Shown: positions 27,499 through 36,411, counted from the stretch's first letter. The stretch: 64,000 nt of DNA from JANNPJ01 sp965200525 (GCA_965200525.1 OZ241368.1:1798001-1862000); one strand, 5' to 3'. A program made the numbers and translations. The notes: generated by a model not told the origin, from the sequence alone.

Positions 27499-28128
27499 AT
27501 GCTCAGCCCGCCCCGGAACCGACTCGCGATCGCGGCCCTGGCGATCGCCGTCCTGAATGGTTGCTCGACCAGTTCCGGCACCTCGACCAGTTCCGGCACC
27601 CCGACCAGTTCAGACGTCGGATCGGTCCGGCCGACCGAACCGGTGCGGTCGCCCACCCCCACCCCGGTCACCGCCGTGAGCACCGAGCCGCCGCGGACGA
27701 ACGGGATCTTCGACCTGACCGACGCCGGGGTCGGCGGCCTGAGCCTGGGCCAGACCGAGGCTCAGGCCCGGTCCACCGGCCTGGTCGGAGCGCGGCACCG
27801 GGTCGGCGGCCGGACCGCCGGTTGCCGGCGGTTCGACAGCCGGCGGGGCATCGCCGCCGTCTACCTGCGGGCCGGGCGAGTGGTGATCATCGTGGTCGGG
27901 CCGAAAGTCCGGACGGACAAGGACGTCGGCGTCGGTGACCCATTCAGCCGGCTGCGGGCCCGGTACCCGGACGCCGCCCGGGCCGCCCCGGGGCAGGTCA
28001 CGATGCGGGCCCCCGGTTCGGCGGTCGAGGCCCGCTACCTGGTCGGGATCGACACCTCCCGGCCGCGGGCCGGCAGCCTGGTCACTGAGATGGCACTGCG
28101 GGCCGGGGGGCGGCCGTGCGACCGCTGA
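27499..28128 (+). CDS. Small lipoprotein of unknown function
   Basis: A 209-residue protein. AGGAG 6 bases upstream supports the ATG at 27499. A lipoprotein signal ends in VLNGC, with Cys the lipidation site. Residues 22-65 are a Ser/Thr/Pro linker holding an 18-base tandem repeat; the rest (IFDLTDAGVGGLSLGQTEAQ ... CRRFDSRRGIAAVYL ... VGDPFSRLRARYPDA) resembles small secreted domains in which a G-L-x-L-G-x-T/S segment precedes a beta-rich fold, seen in many actinobacterial lipoproteins. No catalytic motif. It is 32 bases downstream of the siderophore operon and may be co-transcribed; it overlaps the 3' end of the converging permease gene by 47 bases. Confidence 0.65.
   Translation: MLSPPRNRLAIAALAIAVLNGCSTSSGTSTSSGTPTSSDVGSVRPTEPVRSPTPTPVTAVSTEPPRTNGIFDLTDAGVGGLSLGQTEAQARSTGLVGARHRVGGRTAGCRRFDSRRGIAAVYLRAGRVVIIVVGPKVRTDKDVGVGDPFSRLRARYPDAARAAPGQVTMRAPGSAVEARYLVGIDTSRPRAGSLVTEMALRAGGRPCDR
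27565..27612. repeat. 18-bp tandem repeat in the lipoprotein linker
   Basis: TCGACCAGTTCCGGCACC occurs twice head to tail (27565-27582 and 27583-27600), followed by a diverged partial copy. It encodes the TSSGTSTSSGTPTSS linker just after the lipid-anchored cysteine. Confidence 0.9.
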
Positions 28129-28951
28129 CCGGTGCGGGCCGGCCCGGAATCCGCTGCCGTTGCAGGCGCTGATCGATGAAGGCGGCCAGCTGGGTCAGGG
28201 CGAAGTTGATCACCACGTAGATCACCGCGACGATCAGATAGGTCTGCACCAGGAAGTGGGTGTAGACGGTCAGCGACTGGCCCTGCCGCATCAGCTCGGG
28301 GTAGCTCACCACGTAGCCCAGCGTGCTGTCCTTGAGCAGGGACACGAACTGGGTGATCAGGGTGGGCAGCACCAGGCGGATCGCCTGCGGCAGCACGACC
28401 AGCCGCATCGTCTGGCCCCGCCGCAGGCCGATCGCCGCGGCCGCCTCGGCCTGGCCCGGGTCGAGAGCCAGCACCCCGGCCCGGAACACCTCGGCCATCG
28501 AGGCCGAGCTGACCAGGACGATCGGGATCACCAGCTTCCAGAAGATCGGCAGATTCACGTGATAGCGGGGCAGCGCCAGCAGGAAGGCGTAGATCAGCAG
28601 CAGCAACGGCACGCTGCGGAACAGCTCGATCCAGGCGGTGGCCACCCACCGGACCGGACGGGTCCGCGAGAGCCGGAGCAGAGCCAGCAGGGCCCCGAGC
28701 GGGAACGCCAGGACGGCGCTCATCGCGGTCGCCTTCAGCGTGCCGACCAGCCCGTGCCCGAGAAAGCGGAGGTACGAGGCCTGAATGAAGGGCCGCCAGC
28801 GGTTCTCGGCCAGCTGGCCGTTGGCCGCGAACCGCTGCAGGGCCAGCGCCAGCAACGCGGCCACCAGCACGACCGCCAGCAGCGAGAACACCCGGATCCG
28901 CCGGCGCCCGCGCGGGCCCGGCTCGTCGAACAGGACCCGGTTCACGCTCAC
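28082..28951 (-). CDS. Polar amino acid ABC transporter permease (GluD-like)
   Basis: A 289-residue permease with five to six helices. The conserved cytoplasmic EAA loop is VLALDPGQAEAAAAIGLRRG followed by LPQAIRLVLPTL, which docks the ATPase. FRSVPLLLLIYAF and TQFVSLLKDSTLGYVVSYPEL are typical of the His/Glu/Gln/Arg permease subfamily. It starts at GTG 28951, overlapping the stop of the other permease in a GTGA. The last 47 bases overlap the end of the converging lipoprotein gene. The four genes from 31480 down to 28082 form one glutamate-type importer. Confidence 0.93.
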   Translation of the reverse strand: MSVNRVLFDEPGPRGRRRIRVFSLLAVVLVAALLALALQRFAANGQLAENRWRPFIQASYLRFLGHGLVGTLKATAMSAVLAFPLGALLALLRLSRTRPVRWVATAWIELFRSVPLLLLIYAFLLALPRYHVNLPIFWKLVIPIVLVSSASMAEVFRAGVLALDPGQAEAAAAIGLRRGQTMRLVVLPQAIRLVLPTLITQFVSLLKDSTLGYVVSYPELMRQGQSLTVYTHFLVQTYLIVAVIYVVINFALTQLAAFIDQRLQRQRIPGRPAPVSGRTAAPRPAVPSQ

Positions 28952-29655
28952 CGGATCACGTCCCCGAGGTTCTCCCCGACCGTCGTCGGCCCGGCGGTCG
29001 CCCGGGTCGACGGCAGGCGCCGGGCCAGCCGGCGTTCCAGCCAGCCCCCGGCCTGGCCGCCGAGCAGCGCCACCGCGATGTAGAGCGCCCCCGCGACCAG
29101 GAAGCAGGCCACCGCCTCGGCGTACTCCAGGTTGAGCTGCTGGGTGCGGTTGGTCAGCTCGCTCACCCCGACCGCGGCGGCCAGCGACGACCCGATGACC
29201 ACGCCGATGAACACGTTCACCAGCGGCTGGACCATGGTCGTGAAGGCCTGCGGCAGGATGACGAACCGCAGCGACTGGGCGAAGGTCAGGCCGATCGCCC
29301 GGGCCGCCTCGGCCTGACCGACCGACACCGTGTTGATCCCGCCCCGGACCGCCTCGCAGACGAAGGCGGCCGAGGCCAGGGCCAGGCAGATCGCCGCCGA
29401 CGGGAACAGCCCCAGGGTGAGACCCACGTCGGGCAGCCCGAAGACGAACAGGATCAGCAGCGAGAGCAGCGGGATGTTGCGGAAGAACTCCACGTACGCC
29501 GCCCCGACCAGGCGCAGCGGGGCGATCGGCGAGACCCGGAACACGGCCAGCACCGTGCCGAGCACCAGCGCTCCGAGCGACCCGAGCGCGGTCAGGCCCA
29601 GGGTGACGCCGAACCCGGCCAGCAGGTCGCCGTAGTGGGTGGCGATGATGTGCAT
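28948..29655 (-). CDS. Polar amino acid ABC transporter permease (GluC-like)
   Basis: A 235-residue permease partner of the one downstream. It has FRNIPLLSLLILFVFG, the EAA loop INTVSVGQAEAARAIGLTFA and LPQAFTTMVQPLVN. As in glutamate importers the two permeases are adjacent, overlapping by 4 bases, and follow the binding-protein gene after 15 bases. Confidence 0.93.
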   Translation of the reverse strand: MHIIATHYGDLLAGFGVTLGLTALGSLGALVLGTVLAVFRVSPIAPLRLVGAAYVEFFRNIPLLSLLILFVFGLPDVGLTLGLFPSAAICLALASAAFVCEAVRGGINTVSVGQAEAARAIGLTFAQSLRFVILPQAFTTMVQPLVNVFIGVVIGSSLAAAVGVSELTNRTQQLNLEYAEAVACFLVAGALYIAVALLGGQAGGWLERRLARRLPSTRATAGPTTVGENLGDVIR

Positions 29656-29670
29656 CGAGGCTCTCCGGCC

Positions 29671-30675
29671 TCAGGATCCGGCGGCGGACCCGATTTTCGG
29701 CGTCGCCGGCACGTCGCCCTGGACCACCTTGCCGATGGTCTGCTGGTAGAGCTTGGCCCAGTCGCCGCTGTCGTAGATCTTCTGCAGGAAGGCGTTCACG
29801 AAGGTCTTGGCCGCCGGATCCGACTTCGGCAGGCCGATCCCGTAGGGCTCCTTGGTGAACGGCGTGCCGACCACCTTGACCGCCGGGTTGGTGCTGGCGT
29901 CGCTGAGCAGGATGCCCTGATCGAGCACGTAGGCCGCGGCCCGGCCCTGCTGGACGGCGGCCACGCAGGAGGCGTCGTCCTGGAACAGCAGCACTTTGGC
30001 CTTGGGGGCGAACTTCTTCAGCGCCAGCGCCGCGGTCGAGTTGCTCTCGGTGGCCACGGTCTTGCCGTTCAGATCGGCGACCTGGGTGATCGAGGTGTCG
30101 TCCTTCTTCACCATGATGGCGTCGCCGGACTCGTAGTACGGGCCGGCGAAGTCGACCTTCGTCGCTCGCGGCTCGGTGATCGTGTACGTGGCGAAAACGG
30201 CGTCCACGGAGTTGTTCTGGAGCAGGGTCTCGCGGGTGTCGACCGTGGTGATGGTCAGCTTGGTCAGCTTCTGGACGTCGCTGCCGCCGAGGATGTAGTG
30301 GGCCAGCATCTGGGACAGGCCGGCGTCGAATCCAGTCAGCTTGCCGGTGGCCGGATCCTTCAGCGAGAACAGCGGCCCGGCGTCGGTGCCGCCGACCCGC
30401 AGGTAGCCCTGCTTCTTGATCTTCGCCGCCCAGGTGTTGCCGCTGACCGTGGCCGCGTCGGCCACCGGGGCGGCCGTGATGACCTTGTCGTAACTGTCAC
30501 CGCTGCCGGCCGGGGCCCCGATCGCCGGGGCACTGCCGGAGTCGCCGCAGCCGGACAACACTGCGACACCGCCGAGCACGACAGCCGCGAGCCCGATCGG
30601 TCGTCGGTGCCGAACCGCGGCCCGGACCGGGCCGGTTCGGGCATCGGCTCGGTGGTGGCGGGTGGTCAGGTTCAT
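29671..30675 (-). CDS. Glutamate-type ABC transporter substrate-binding lipoprotein (GluB-like)
   Basis: A 334-residue type 3 solute-binding protein. Signal with a lipobox ending VLSGC near residue 43; the N-terminal region before the hydrophobic core is long and basic, so an in-frame later start is possible. The mature domain shows LTGFDAGLSQMLAHYILG, then TVDTRETLLQNNSVDAVFAT and FAGPYYESGDAIMVKKDD, where Arg and Asp contact the amino acid carboxylate and amine in this family. Specificity (Glu, Gln or Asp) is inferred from the family. Confidence 0.9.
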   Translation of the reverse strand: MNLTTRHHRADARTGPVRAAVRHRRPIGLAAVVLGGVAVLSGCGDSGSAPAIGAPAGSGDSYDKVITAAPVADAATVSGNTWAAKIKKQGYLRVGGTDAGPLFSLKDPATGKLTGFDAGLSQMLAHYILGGSDVQKLTKLTITTVDTRETLLQNNSVDAVFATYTITEPRATKVDFAGPYYESGDAIMVKKDDTSITQVADLNGKTVATESNSTAALALKKFAPKAKVLLFQDDASCVAAVQQGRAAAYVLDQGILLSDASTNPAVKVVGTPFTKEPYGIGLPKSDPAAKTFVNAFLQKIYDSGDWAKLYQQTIGKVVQGDVPATPKIGSAAGS

Positions 30676-30709
30676 GGGTCCTCCTCGAGCGCGCCGGCGG
30701 TCGCCGGCA

Positions 30710-31480
30710 TCAGTGAGCCAGGATCTTGGACAGGAAGTCGCGCGCCCGCTCGGTCTGCGGGTGATCGAAGAACGCCGCCGGCGAACCGGATTCGACGATC
30801 TGACCGGCGTCCATGAAGACCACCCGATCGGCCGCCTGCCGGGCGAAGCCCATCTCGTGGGTGACCACGAGCATGGTCATCCCGTCGCGGGCGAGGCCGG
30901 TCATCACGTCCAGCACCTCTTTGATCATTTCCGGGTCGAGGGCCGACGTCGGCTCGTCGAAGAGCATCACCTTGGGCCGCATGGCCAGGGCCCGGGCGAT
31001 CGCCACCCGCTGCTGCTGACCGCCGGAGAGCTGGGCCGGGTGGCTATGCTCCTTGTCGGCCACGCCGACCCGCTCCAGCAGCGCCCGGGCCTGCGCCTGG
31101 GCCTCGGCCCGGCCCAGGCCGCGGACCCGGATCGGCCCGAGCGTGACGTTGTCGAGCACGGTCTTGTGGCCGAACAGGTTGAACGACTGGAACACCATGC
31201 CGACGTCGGCCCGCAGCCGGGCCAGCGCCCGGCCCTCCTCGGGCAACGGCCGGCCGTCGATGGTGATCGTGCCGGAGCTGATCGTCTCGAGCCGGTTGAT
31301 GCACCGGCAGAGCGTGGACTTGCCCGACCCGGAGGCGCCGAGCAGCACCACGACCTCGCCCCGGTCGATGTCGAGGTCGATGCCCCGTAGGGCCTCGAAC
31401 GATCCGTAGTGCTTGCCGACACCGGCGAGCCGGACCAGAGGCTCCTCGGCGCCGCGTTCAGGTGTGTCCGCAGCCGCCAT
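30710..31480 (-). CDS. Polar amino acid ABC transporter ATP-binding protein (GluA-like)
   Basis: A 256-residue ABC ATPase: Walker A GASGSGKST, Q-loop in VGMVFQSFNLF, signature LSGGQQQR, Walker B VMLFDEPTSALDPE and switch His in VVTHEMGFARQ. It is first in the four-gene importer operon. No ribosome-binding site is visible before the ATG at 31480, and a TAACTT -10-like hexamer ends 6 bases upstream, so a leaderless transcript is possible. Confidence 0.95.
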   Translation of the reverse strand: MAAADTPERGAEEPLVRLAGVGKHYGSFEALRGIDLDIDRGEVVVLLGASGSGKSTLCRCINRLETISSGTITIDGRPLPEEGRALARLRADVGMVFQSFNLFGHKTVLDNVTLGPIRVRGLGRAEAQAQARALLERVGVADKEHSHPAQLSGGQQQRVAIARALAMRPKVMLFDEPTSALDPEMIKEVLDVMTGLARDGMTMLVVTHEMGFARQAADRVVFMDAGQIVESGSPAAFFDHPQTERARDFLSKILAH

Positions 31481-31579
31481 CTGTCCAAGTTAGGGCGAAG
31501 AAGACATCAAACACAAACATCCGAAACTTCTTTTATTGGATCTTGGTCGGATCGGGTGGGGTTCAGGTGGGCACCGCGG

Positions 31580-32698
31580 TCAGTCGGCCCGGAGCCAGTC
31601 GCTGATCACGTCGAAGGACTGCCCGGCGCTCGGGTGCAACGGCAGATCGTGCCCGGTGTTCGGAATGACGTTCACCGTAAAGCTCTGCGCGCCGGTAAAA
31701 TACGGTGCCTCGTGGGCTCGCAGAGCCGCGTCCGAGACGCAACTGACGTCGACCCCGCAGAACGGCGCGTCCTGCTGGCCGACGACCATCAGGACCGGCG
31801 CGGTGATCTGGTTCGAGGCGTTCAACCCGGCCGGGAGGGTGAGTTCGACGATGGCCTCGGCCGTCTGGGACGCCGTCATCACATCCTTGTGGGCCTCGTC
31901 GTAGGCGATCACTGCCGGATCCGCCGACGGGGAGTAGAACAGCCCGGCCCGTTTGCCCGGCAGCGTGGTCAGGTAGCCCCCGTCGAGCAGGGTGATCATG
32001 CCGGTGAACTGGGGATCGAGCAAGGCGGTGTAGATCGCCGTGGGCAGGGTCAGGAAGCCCAGCCCGTGGCCGTGGGTCAGGCCGGTGACGACCACGTGGT
32101 CGGCGTCCTGGTACTGACCGGCCTCCTGGGTCACCACCACCGAGCCGAGTGAGTGACCGATCACGTTGACCACCGGGTAGTCACCCCGCAGCCACTGGAC
32201 GATCTGGTGCAGGCCGTAGACGTCGGAGGTGAACGAGGCCCGCATCCCCGTCGGGTGCGAACTGGCCCCGGTGCCGAACCGGTCGTAGAAGAACGCGGCT
32301 CGGCCGGCCTGGACCGTGCGTCGGGCATAGGAGTACAGCTCCGGGTGCAGCGGCCAGTCCCAGTACATCCGGTTGTACATCGCGCCCGGCACCAGGACGT
32401 CGACCGCGTGCTCACCGGCGGCCCAGCGCACCGGAACGCACAGCGTGCCGGCGATGGTGAAACTCGGCGGCAGGCCGGGCTGCGTCGCGACCGGCAGTCG
32501 CTGCTCGGAGCAGGTCGCCATGGACGGCGGGACGGTGGTCGAAAAGCTCTGGGCCGCGGGGGTGCCGACCAGGATCCCGAGCAGGCCCGGATCGCTCGCG
32601 CCGGCCGCCCGGCCGGCCGGCGCCGCGACCGGCAGCCCGGCCACCGCCACCAGCAGCGCGATCAGGATGATTCGGACAGACCCGCAAAAACGGTTCAC
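31580..32698 (-). CDS. Secreted alpha/beta-hydrolase
   Basis: A 372-residue exported hydrolase. A GTG at 32698 follows an AAGGGGG stretch and opens a signal peptide (IILIALLVAVAGLPVAAPAG). The nucleophile elbow is VIGHSLGSVV, the acidic residue probably lies in VVGQQDAPF, and the catalytic His in NTGHDLPLH. Four cysteines in the exported part (TCSEQ, GTLC, FCGVDVSC) could form disulfides. It may act as a lipase or esterase in the medium; substrate unknown. The ABC operon lies just downstream on the same strand, after an AT-rich spacer. Confidence 0.8.
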   Translation of the reverse strand: MNRFCGSVRIILIALLVAVAGLPVAAPAGRAAGASDPGLLGILVGTPAAQSFSTTVPPSMATCSEQRLPVATQPGLPPSFTIAGTLCVPVRWAAGEHAVDVLVPGAMYNRMYWDWPLHPELYSYARRTVQAGRAAFFYDRFGTGASSHPTGMRASFTSDVYGLHQIVQWLRGDYPVVNVIGHSLGSVVVTQEAGQYQDADHVVVTGLTHGHGLGFLTLPTAIYTALLDPQFTGMITLLDGGYLTTLPGKRAGLFYSPSADPAVIAYDEAHKDVMTASQTAEAIVELTLPAGLNASNQITAPVLMVVGQQDAPFCGVDVSCVSDAALRAHEAPYFTGAQSFTVNVIPNTGHDLPLHPSAGQSFDVISDWLRAD

Positions 32699-32846
32699 TC
32701 TCGGCCCCCTTCAAGGAATGAGCCGACCCTAGACGCCGGATCGGGGCGCGCGCCCCACGCTTCCTCGGCGGTGCAGTAGCGCTGCCGTCAGCTGCCACCC
32801 GAGCCGGAGATATCGGCCGAACTCGCCGCTTTCGAGCCTGTCGACG

Positions 32847-34082
32847 CTATTCGGGGCGGCCCAGGATCGAGTCGATGGTGTCGATAGCCGTCCCCAGGGC
32901 ATGCAGGTGGGCCAGCGAGACGGTGGAGGTGTCGAGGTCCGGGCCGGCCTCGCCGGTTCGTTCGAACTGCTCGACCGCACCCAGCAGGGCGCCCATCTGA
33001 CCCGCACGGACCACCAGGGCAGCCGTCATCTCCTCGTCCAGCCGGGTGGCCCGGGCCAGCCGCTCCGGATCGGCCCCCATCACCTCGGACACTCCGGACA
33101 GCAGGCCCACCGCATAACTGGTGGCCGGCTCGACCCCGGTCAGCTGCGGGGTGAGCAGCTCACAGGTCCGGGCCCGGGTCAGGATGTCGATCATGTCCTG
33201 GCGGCGCCCGTCCGGGTGCCCGCCGAGCACGGCCAGCATCACCCAGGCACTGAGCTGGCGCCGTCCCAGCAGCACGATCGCCTGGGGCAACGAGTTGATC
33301 TGCTTGCCGCTGCCGGCGGCCGAGTTCACCGTGCCCAGGATGCGCATGCTCAGCCCGGGGTCGGCCGAGACGATCCGCTCCACCTCGGCCAGCGTGGTGT
33401 CGGTGGCCGAGAGCGCCGACAGCAACTGCAGGCTGATCGTCTGGGACGGGCTGACCGTAGCGGTCCGGGTGACCGTCGGCCGCTGGTAGTGATCGCCCTG
33501 GTAGAGGTCGAATTCAGCGGCCAGCGCATGGTCCAGGTCGGCCTGGCTGTCGACCCCCTCGGCCATCAGCTTGGCCTGCGGAACCGTCTCGCGAACGTAG
33601 TCGGCCAGGTCGGCCAAGTCGGCGCCGGCGGTGGCCACGTCGAGCTTGACCACCTCGACCAGCCCGAGCAGCTGAGCGTGCTCGGGGCCGGCCACGTGGC
33701 CGTCGATGGCCAGCCGGTAGCCGCGCTGCTTCAGGTCGACCAGCCCGGCCAGCAGGTCGGCGTCCACCTCGAGATCCTCGACCACTTCGAGGACGACGTT
33801 GTGCGGCCCGAACGGCATCGGCAGCTCGCCGGTGATCAGGGCCCGGGTCATGTTCAGGTACAGGTTGCGGCGCTCGCCGAGGCGGTGCAGGCCGAACTGG
33901 CCGAAGGCGGTGGAGATCACCTCGGAGGTCGAGCGGTCGCGGGCCCGGGCCTGGGCGTCGGCCATCCCCGGACCGGGCCGGAACAGCAACTCGTAGCCGA
34001 CCACGGTGCCCTCGCGGTCGTGGATCGACCGGCGACCGATCTTCATCCGGGCCGTGCGGGCGTCGGAGCTGGTCGAGCTCAT
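32847..34082 (-). CDS. Degenerate EAL plus HDOD signalling protein (YuxH-like)
   Basis: About 411 residues. The N-terminal half (about 5-210) has the EAL fold, but the signature EAL is GYELLF, the magnesium-binding D-D-F-G is replaced by IDGHVAG, and other acidic ligands are missing, so it should not hydrolyse c-di-GMP. The C-terminal half is an HDOD domain (LSATDTTLAEVERIVSADPG, RILGTVNSAAGSGKQINSL, AIVLLGRRQLSAWVML, in part). Such proteins serve as adaptors in signalling. The second ATG (34082) is preferred because GGAGAG is then 9 bases upstream; the first is 9 bases earlier. Confidence 0.85.
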   Translation of the reverse strand: MSSTSSDARTARMKIGRRSIHDREGTVVGYELLFRPGPGMADAQARARDRSTSEVISTAFGQFGLHRLGERRNLYLNMTRALITGELPMPFGPHNVVLEVVEDLEVDADLLAGLVDLKQRGYRLAIDGHVAGPEHAQLLGLVEVVKLDVATAGADLADLADYVRETVPQAKLMAEGVDSQADLDHALAAEFDLYQGDHYQRPTVTRTATVSPSQTISLQLLSALSATDTTLAEVERIVSADPGLSMRILGTVNSAAGSGKQINSLPQAIVLLGRRQLSAWVMLAVLGGHPDGRRQDMIDILTRARTCELLTPQLTGVEPATSYAVGLLSGVSEVMGADPERLARATRLDEEMTAALVVRAGQMGALLGAVEQFERTGEAGPDLDTSTVSLAHLHALGTAIDTIDSILGRPE

Positions 34083-34182
34083 GCCGTTCATCTCTCCCGA
34101 CGCCGGCGATCCGGTACTCGGGAGGAATATCGGCTCGCCGGCGGGCGGCCTGAAGGGCCGGGCGGCTCCTCAGCCGGGCCGG

Positions 34183-34506
34183 TCAGTTTCCGGCGGCGCG
34201 GTACTGCTCGATCACGTGCCCCGGAATGCGCCCACGCTCGGACAATTCGATCCCGTTGCTGGCGGCCCAGGCCCGAACGGCCCGGTTGTCCACCCCGGAC
34301 GGCACGTGCTGGGGAGTCGCGCTGCGCCGGCCGCCGACCCGCCGGGCGTGTTCCTGCCACGGCCCCAGAGCCTTTCGCAGAGCGGCGGCGTTCTTCTTGG
34401 TCATGTCGATCTCGTACTCGACGCCGTCGATACCGAACGACACGGTCTCGTCCGCGACCTGCCCGGTCATGTCGTCGAGAAGCTCGGTCACTGTCCTGGT
34501 CGCCAT
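34183..34506 (-). CDS. lsr2: Lsr2-family nucleoid-associated protein
   Basis: A 107-residue xenogeneic silencer of actinobacteria. The N-terminal oligomerisation domain has ELLDDMTGQVADETVSFGID and YEIDMTKKNAAALRKAL; the C-terminal DNA-binding part has VRAWAASNGIELSERGRIP, where the R-G-R loop enters the AT-rich minor groove. It coats AT-rich DNA and represses many genes. The AAGG before the ATG is distant (about 13 bases). The upstream spacer is the AT-richest in the area, consistent with autoregulation. Confidence 0.95.
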   Translation of the reverse strand: MATRTVTELLDDMTGQVADETVSFGIDGVEYEIDMTKKNAAALRKALGPWQEHARRVGGRRSATPQHVPSGVDNRAVRAWAASNGIELSERGRIPGHVIEQYRAAGN

Positions 34507-34624
34507 GAACGTATGTTTTCCTTAATTGACTCGTCAGTCAAAACCATCCGCGATATCGCCTCACCGGCCCCATGCGCCTCCGCATTTCTCGGACAAATAC
34601 CCCCGAGGCCCAACCGATCCGGAA
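34507..34624. promoter_or_regulatory. AT-rich lsr2 upstream region with an inverted repeat
   Basis: TTGACT (34526-34531) and AGTCAA (34536-34541) form an inverted repeat with a 4-base spacer. On the minus strand the TTGACT can also serve as a -35 for lsr2. The region contains CATACGTTC and TTAATT, unusually AT-rich here and a plausible Lsr2 binding site. Confidence 0.4.
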
Positions 34625-34876
34625 TCAGGACTTGTAGTTCTCGACCTGTTCCACCGGGCGCACGGCCGCCGAGGACGGATCCTTGCCGACGGCCCGCAGC
34701 GCGTCCCGCTGCCGCAGCAGATCCCAGCACTGGTCCAGCGAGGCCTCCACCTCCTGCAGCTGCTGATGCTCCTCACCGGCCGAGATGGCGCCGGCCTGCA
34801 ACTGCTCGCGCAGCGAGTGCTCCCGCGCGACCAGTTCGGCGATCTGATGGTGAATACCGGCTTCCTTGTCGCTCAC
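34625..34876 (-). CDS. DUF2630 small helical protein
   Basis: An 83-residue protein. The GTG at 34876 has AAGGAG 8 bases upstream. IHHQIAELVAREHSLREQL and EASLDQCWDLLRQRDALRAV, then VRPVEQVENYKS at the C-terminus, match DUF2630, a short coiled-coil family of actinobacteria with no known function. It sits 86 bases downstream of the flavoprotein reductase gene in the same direction. Confidence 0.85.
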   Translation of the reverse strand: MSDKEAGIHHQIAELVAREHSLREQLQAGAISAGEEHQQLQEVEASLDQCWDLLRQRDALRAVGKDPSSAAVRPVEQVENYKS

Positions 34877-34962
34877 GTCAGAAACTCCTTGGGCCGGCCG
34901 GCGAGGTGTGATCGCCGGCGTGCGAGTGGACAACATCATCAGCCTAGGCGCTCGACCCCGGG

Positions 34963-36411
34963 TCAGAGACCGGCCGCCTCCAGCAGGCGCAGCCAGACCT
35001 CGCTGATCGTCGGATAACTGGGGACGGCGTGCCACAACCGGCGGAGCGGAACCTCGCCCACCACCGCGACCGTGGCCGAGTGCAGCAGGTCCGCGACGTC
35101 CGGCCCGACGAAGGTGGCGCCGACGATCAGCTCCCGGGCCTCGTCGATCACCAGCACGGCCCGGCCGGTGTAGCCCTCGGAGTGCACCGAGGAGCCGCCG
35201 ACCGCGATCGGCAGCTCCACCGCCCGGACCCGCCGGCCGGACGCCCGGGCCCGGGCCTGGGTCAGCCCGACCGCGGCCACCTGGGGCCGGGTGAACACCA
35301 CCTGGGGCACGGAGTCGTGATCGGCCGTCATCGCGTACTGCGACCAGGCCTCGACCTCGTCGCCGACCGAGCCCCGGGCCCGCGCCGCGATCACGTCGCC
35401 GATCACCCGGGCCTGGTACTTGCCCTGATGGGTGAGCAGGGCCCGGCCGTTCACGTCGCCGGCCGCGTAGAGCCAGCCGCCCTCGACCGCGATCACCCGG
35501 CCCGAGTCGTCGACCTCGAGCGGCTCCCCGGCGGTGATCCCGAACTGCTCCAGGCCGAGGTCGTGGGTGGTCGGGGTGCGGCCGGTGGCCACCAGCAGGC
35601 GGTCGCCGACCACCGACGTCCCGTCGCCCAGCCGGACCTGGATCCGGTCGCCCTCGACCTCGACCGAGACCACGTCGCTGCCGGTGCGGACCTGAACCCC
35701 TTCGGCCTGGAGGGCTTCTCGCACCATGGTTCCGGCGAACGGCTCGTGCCGGCCCAGCAGCTCGCCCCGGGCCAGCAGGGTGACCGCACTGCCGAGCGAG
35801 GCGAAGGCCTGGGCCAGTTCGACCCCGACCACGCCCCCGCCGAGGACGATCAGCTCGCCCGGGACCTCCCGGGCGGACGTCGCGTCGCGGGTGGTCCAGT
35901 AGGGCGCCCGATCCAGCCCGGGCACCGGTGGGACGGTCGGCACCGAGCCGGTCGCGACTACCACCGCCTGCCGGGCGGTCAGCCGCAGAAGCTCCCGGTC
36001 GCCGTCCTGGCCGTCGGGCGGTTCGATCTCCAGCTGCCGCTCGCCGACCAGCCGGGCGTGGCCGCGGACCAGCTCGATCCCGGCCCCGCGGACCCATTCG
36101 ACCTGGCCCGCGTCGTCCCAGTTGCTCGCCACCCGATCGCGCCAGGCCAGCACGGCGGCCGGGTCGAGATCACCGGTGACGGCCGATCCCGCCCCGGGAA
36201 CGGCCCGGATCGTGGTCAGCGCCTCGCCCGGTCGCAGCAGCGCCTTGCTCGGCATGCAGGCCCAGTACGAGCACTCGCCGCCGACCAGCTCGGCCTCGAC
36301 CAGCACCGCGCTCAGACCACCCCGAACGACCCGGCCGGCTACGTTCTCGCCGACCGCACCGGCCCCGATGACGACCACGTCGACGGTCCGCTCGCTCACC
36401 CGTTCAGCCAT
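34963..36411 (-). CDS. FAD-dependent pyridine nucleotide-disulfide oxidoreductase
   Basis: A 482-residue two-dinucleotide-fold flavoprotein. FAD motif VVVIGAGAVGENVAG, redox pair in GGECSYWACMPSKALL (C-x4-C kept, though the usual C-L-N-x-G-C sequence is changed), NAD(P) motif LIVLGGGVVGVELAQAF, and FAD ribityl contact in LYAAGDVNGRALL. The dimerisation domain ends in WHAVPSYPTISEVW, where the second His of the usual H-x-x-x-x-H-P-T-x-x-E is Tyr, so a substrate unlike dihydrolipoamide is expected. The ATG at 36411 places the FAD motif 10 residues in; the adjacent GTG five codons on is possible. Confidence 0.85.
   Translation of the reverse strand: MAERVSERTVDVVVIGAGAVGENVAGRVVRGGLSAVLVEAELVGGECSYWACMPSKALLRPGEALTTIRAVPGAGSAVTGDLDPAAVLAWRDRVASNWDDAGQVEWVRGAGIELVRGHARLVGERQLEIEPPDGQDGDRELLRLTARQAVVVATGSVPTVPPVPGLDRAPYWTTRDATSAREVPGELIVLGGGVVGVELAQAFASLGSAVTLLARGELLGRHEPFAGTMVREALQAEGVQVRTGSDVVSVEVEGDRIQVRLGDGTSVVGDRLLVATGRTPTTHDLGLEQFGITAGEPLEVDDSGRVIAVEGGWLYAAGDVNGRALLTHQGKYQARVIGDVIAARARGSVGDEVEAWSQYAMTADHDSVPQVVFTRPQVAAVGLTQARARASGRRVRAVELPIAVGGSSVHSEGYTGRAVLVIDEARELIVGATFVGPDVADLLHSATVAVVGEVPLRRLWHAVPSYPTISEVWLRLLEAAGL

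Noticed and set aside
28082..31480. Siderophore importer
   Set aside because: The binding protein, permeases and ATPase are of the polar amino acid type, not the FecCD/FhuBC type, and have no iron box.
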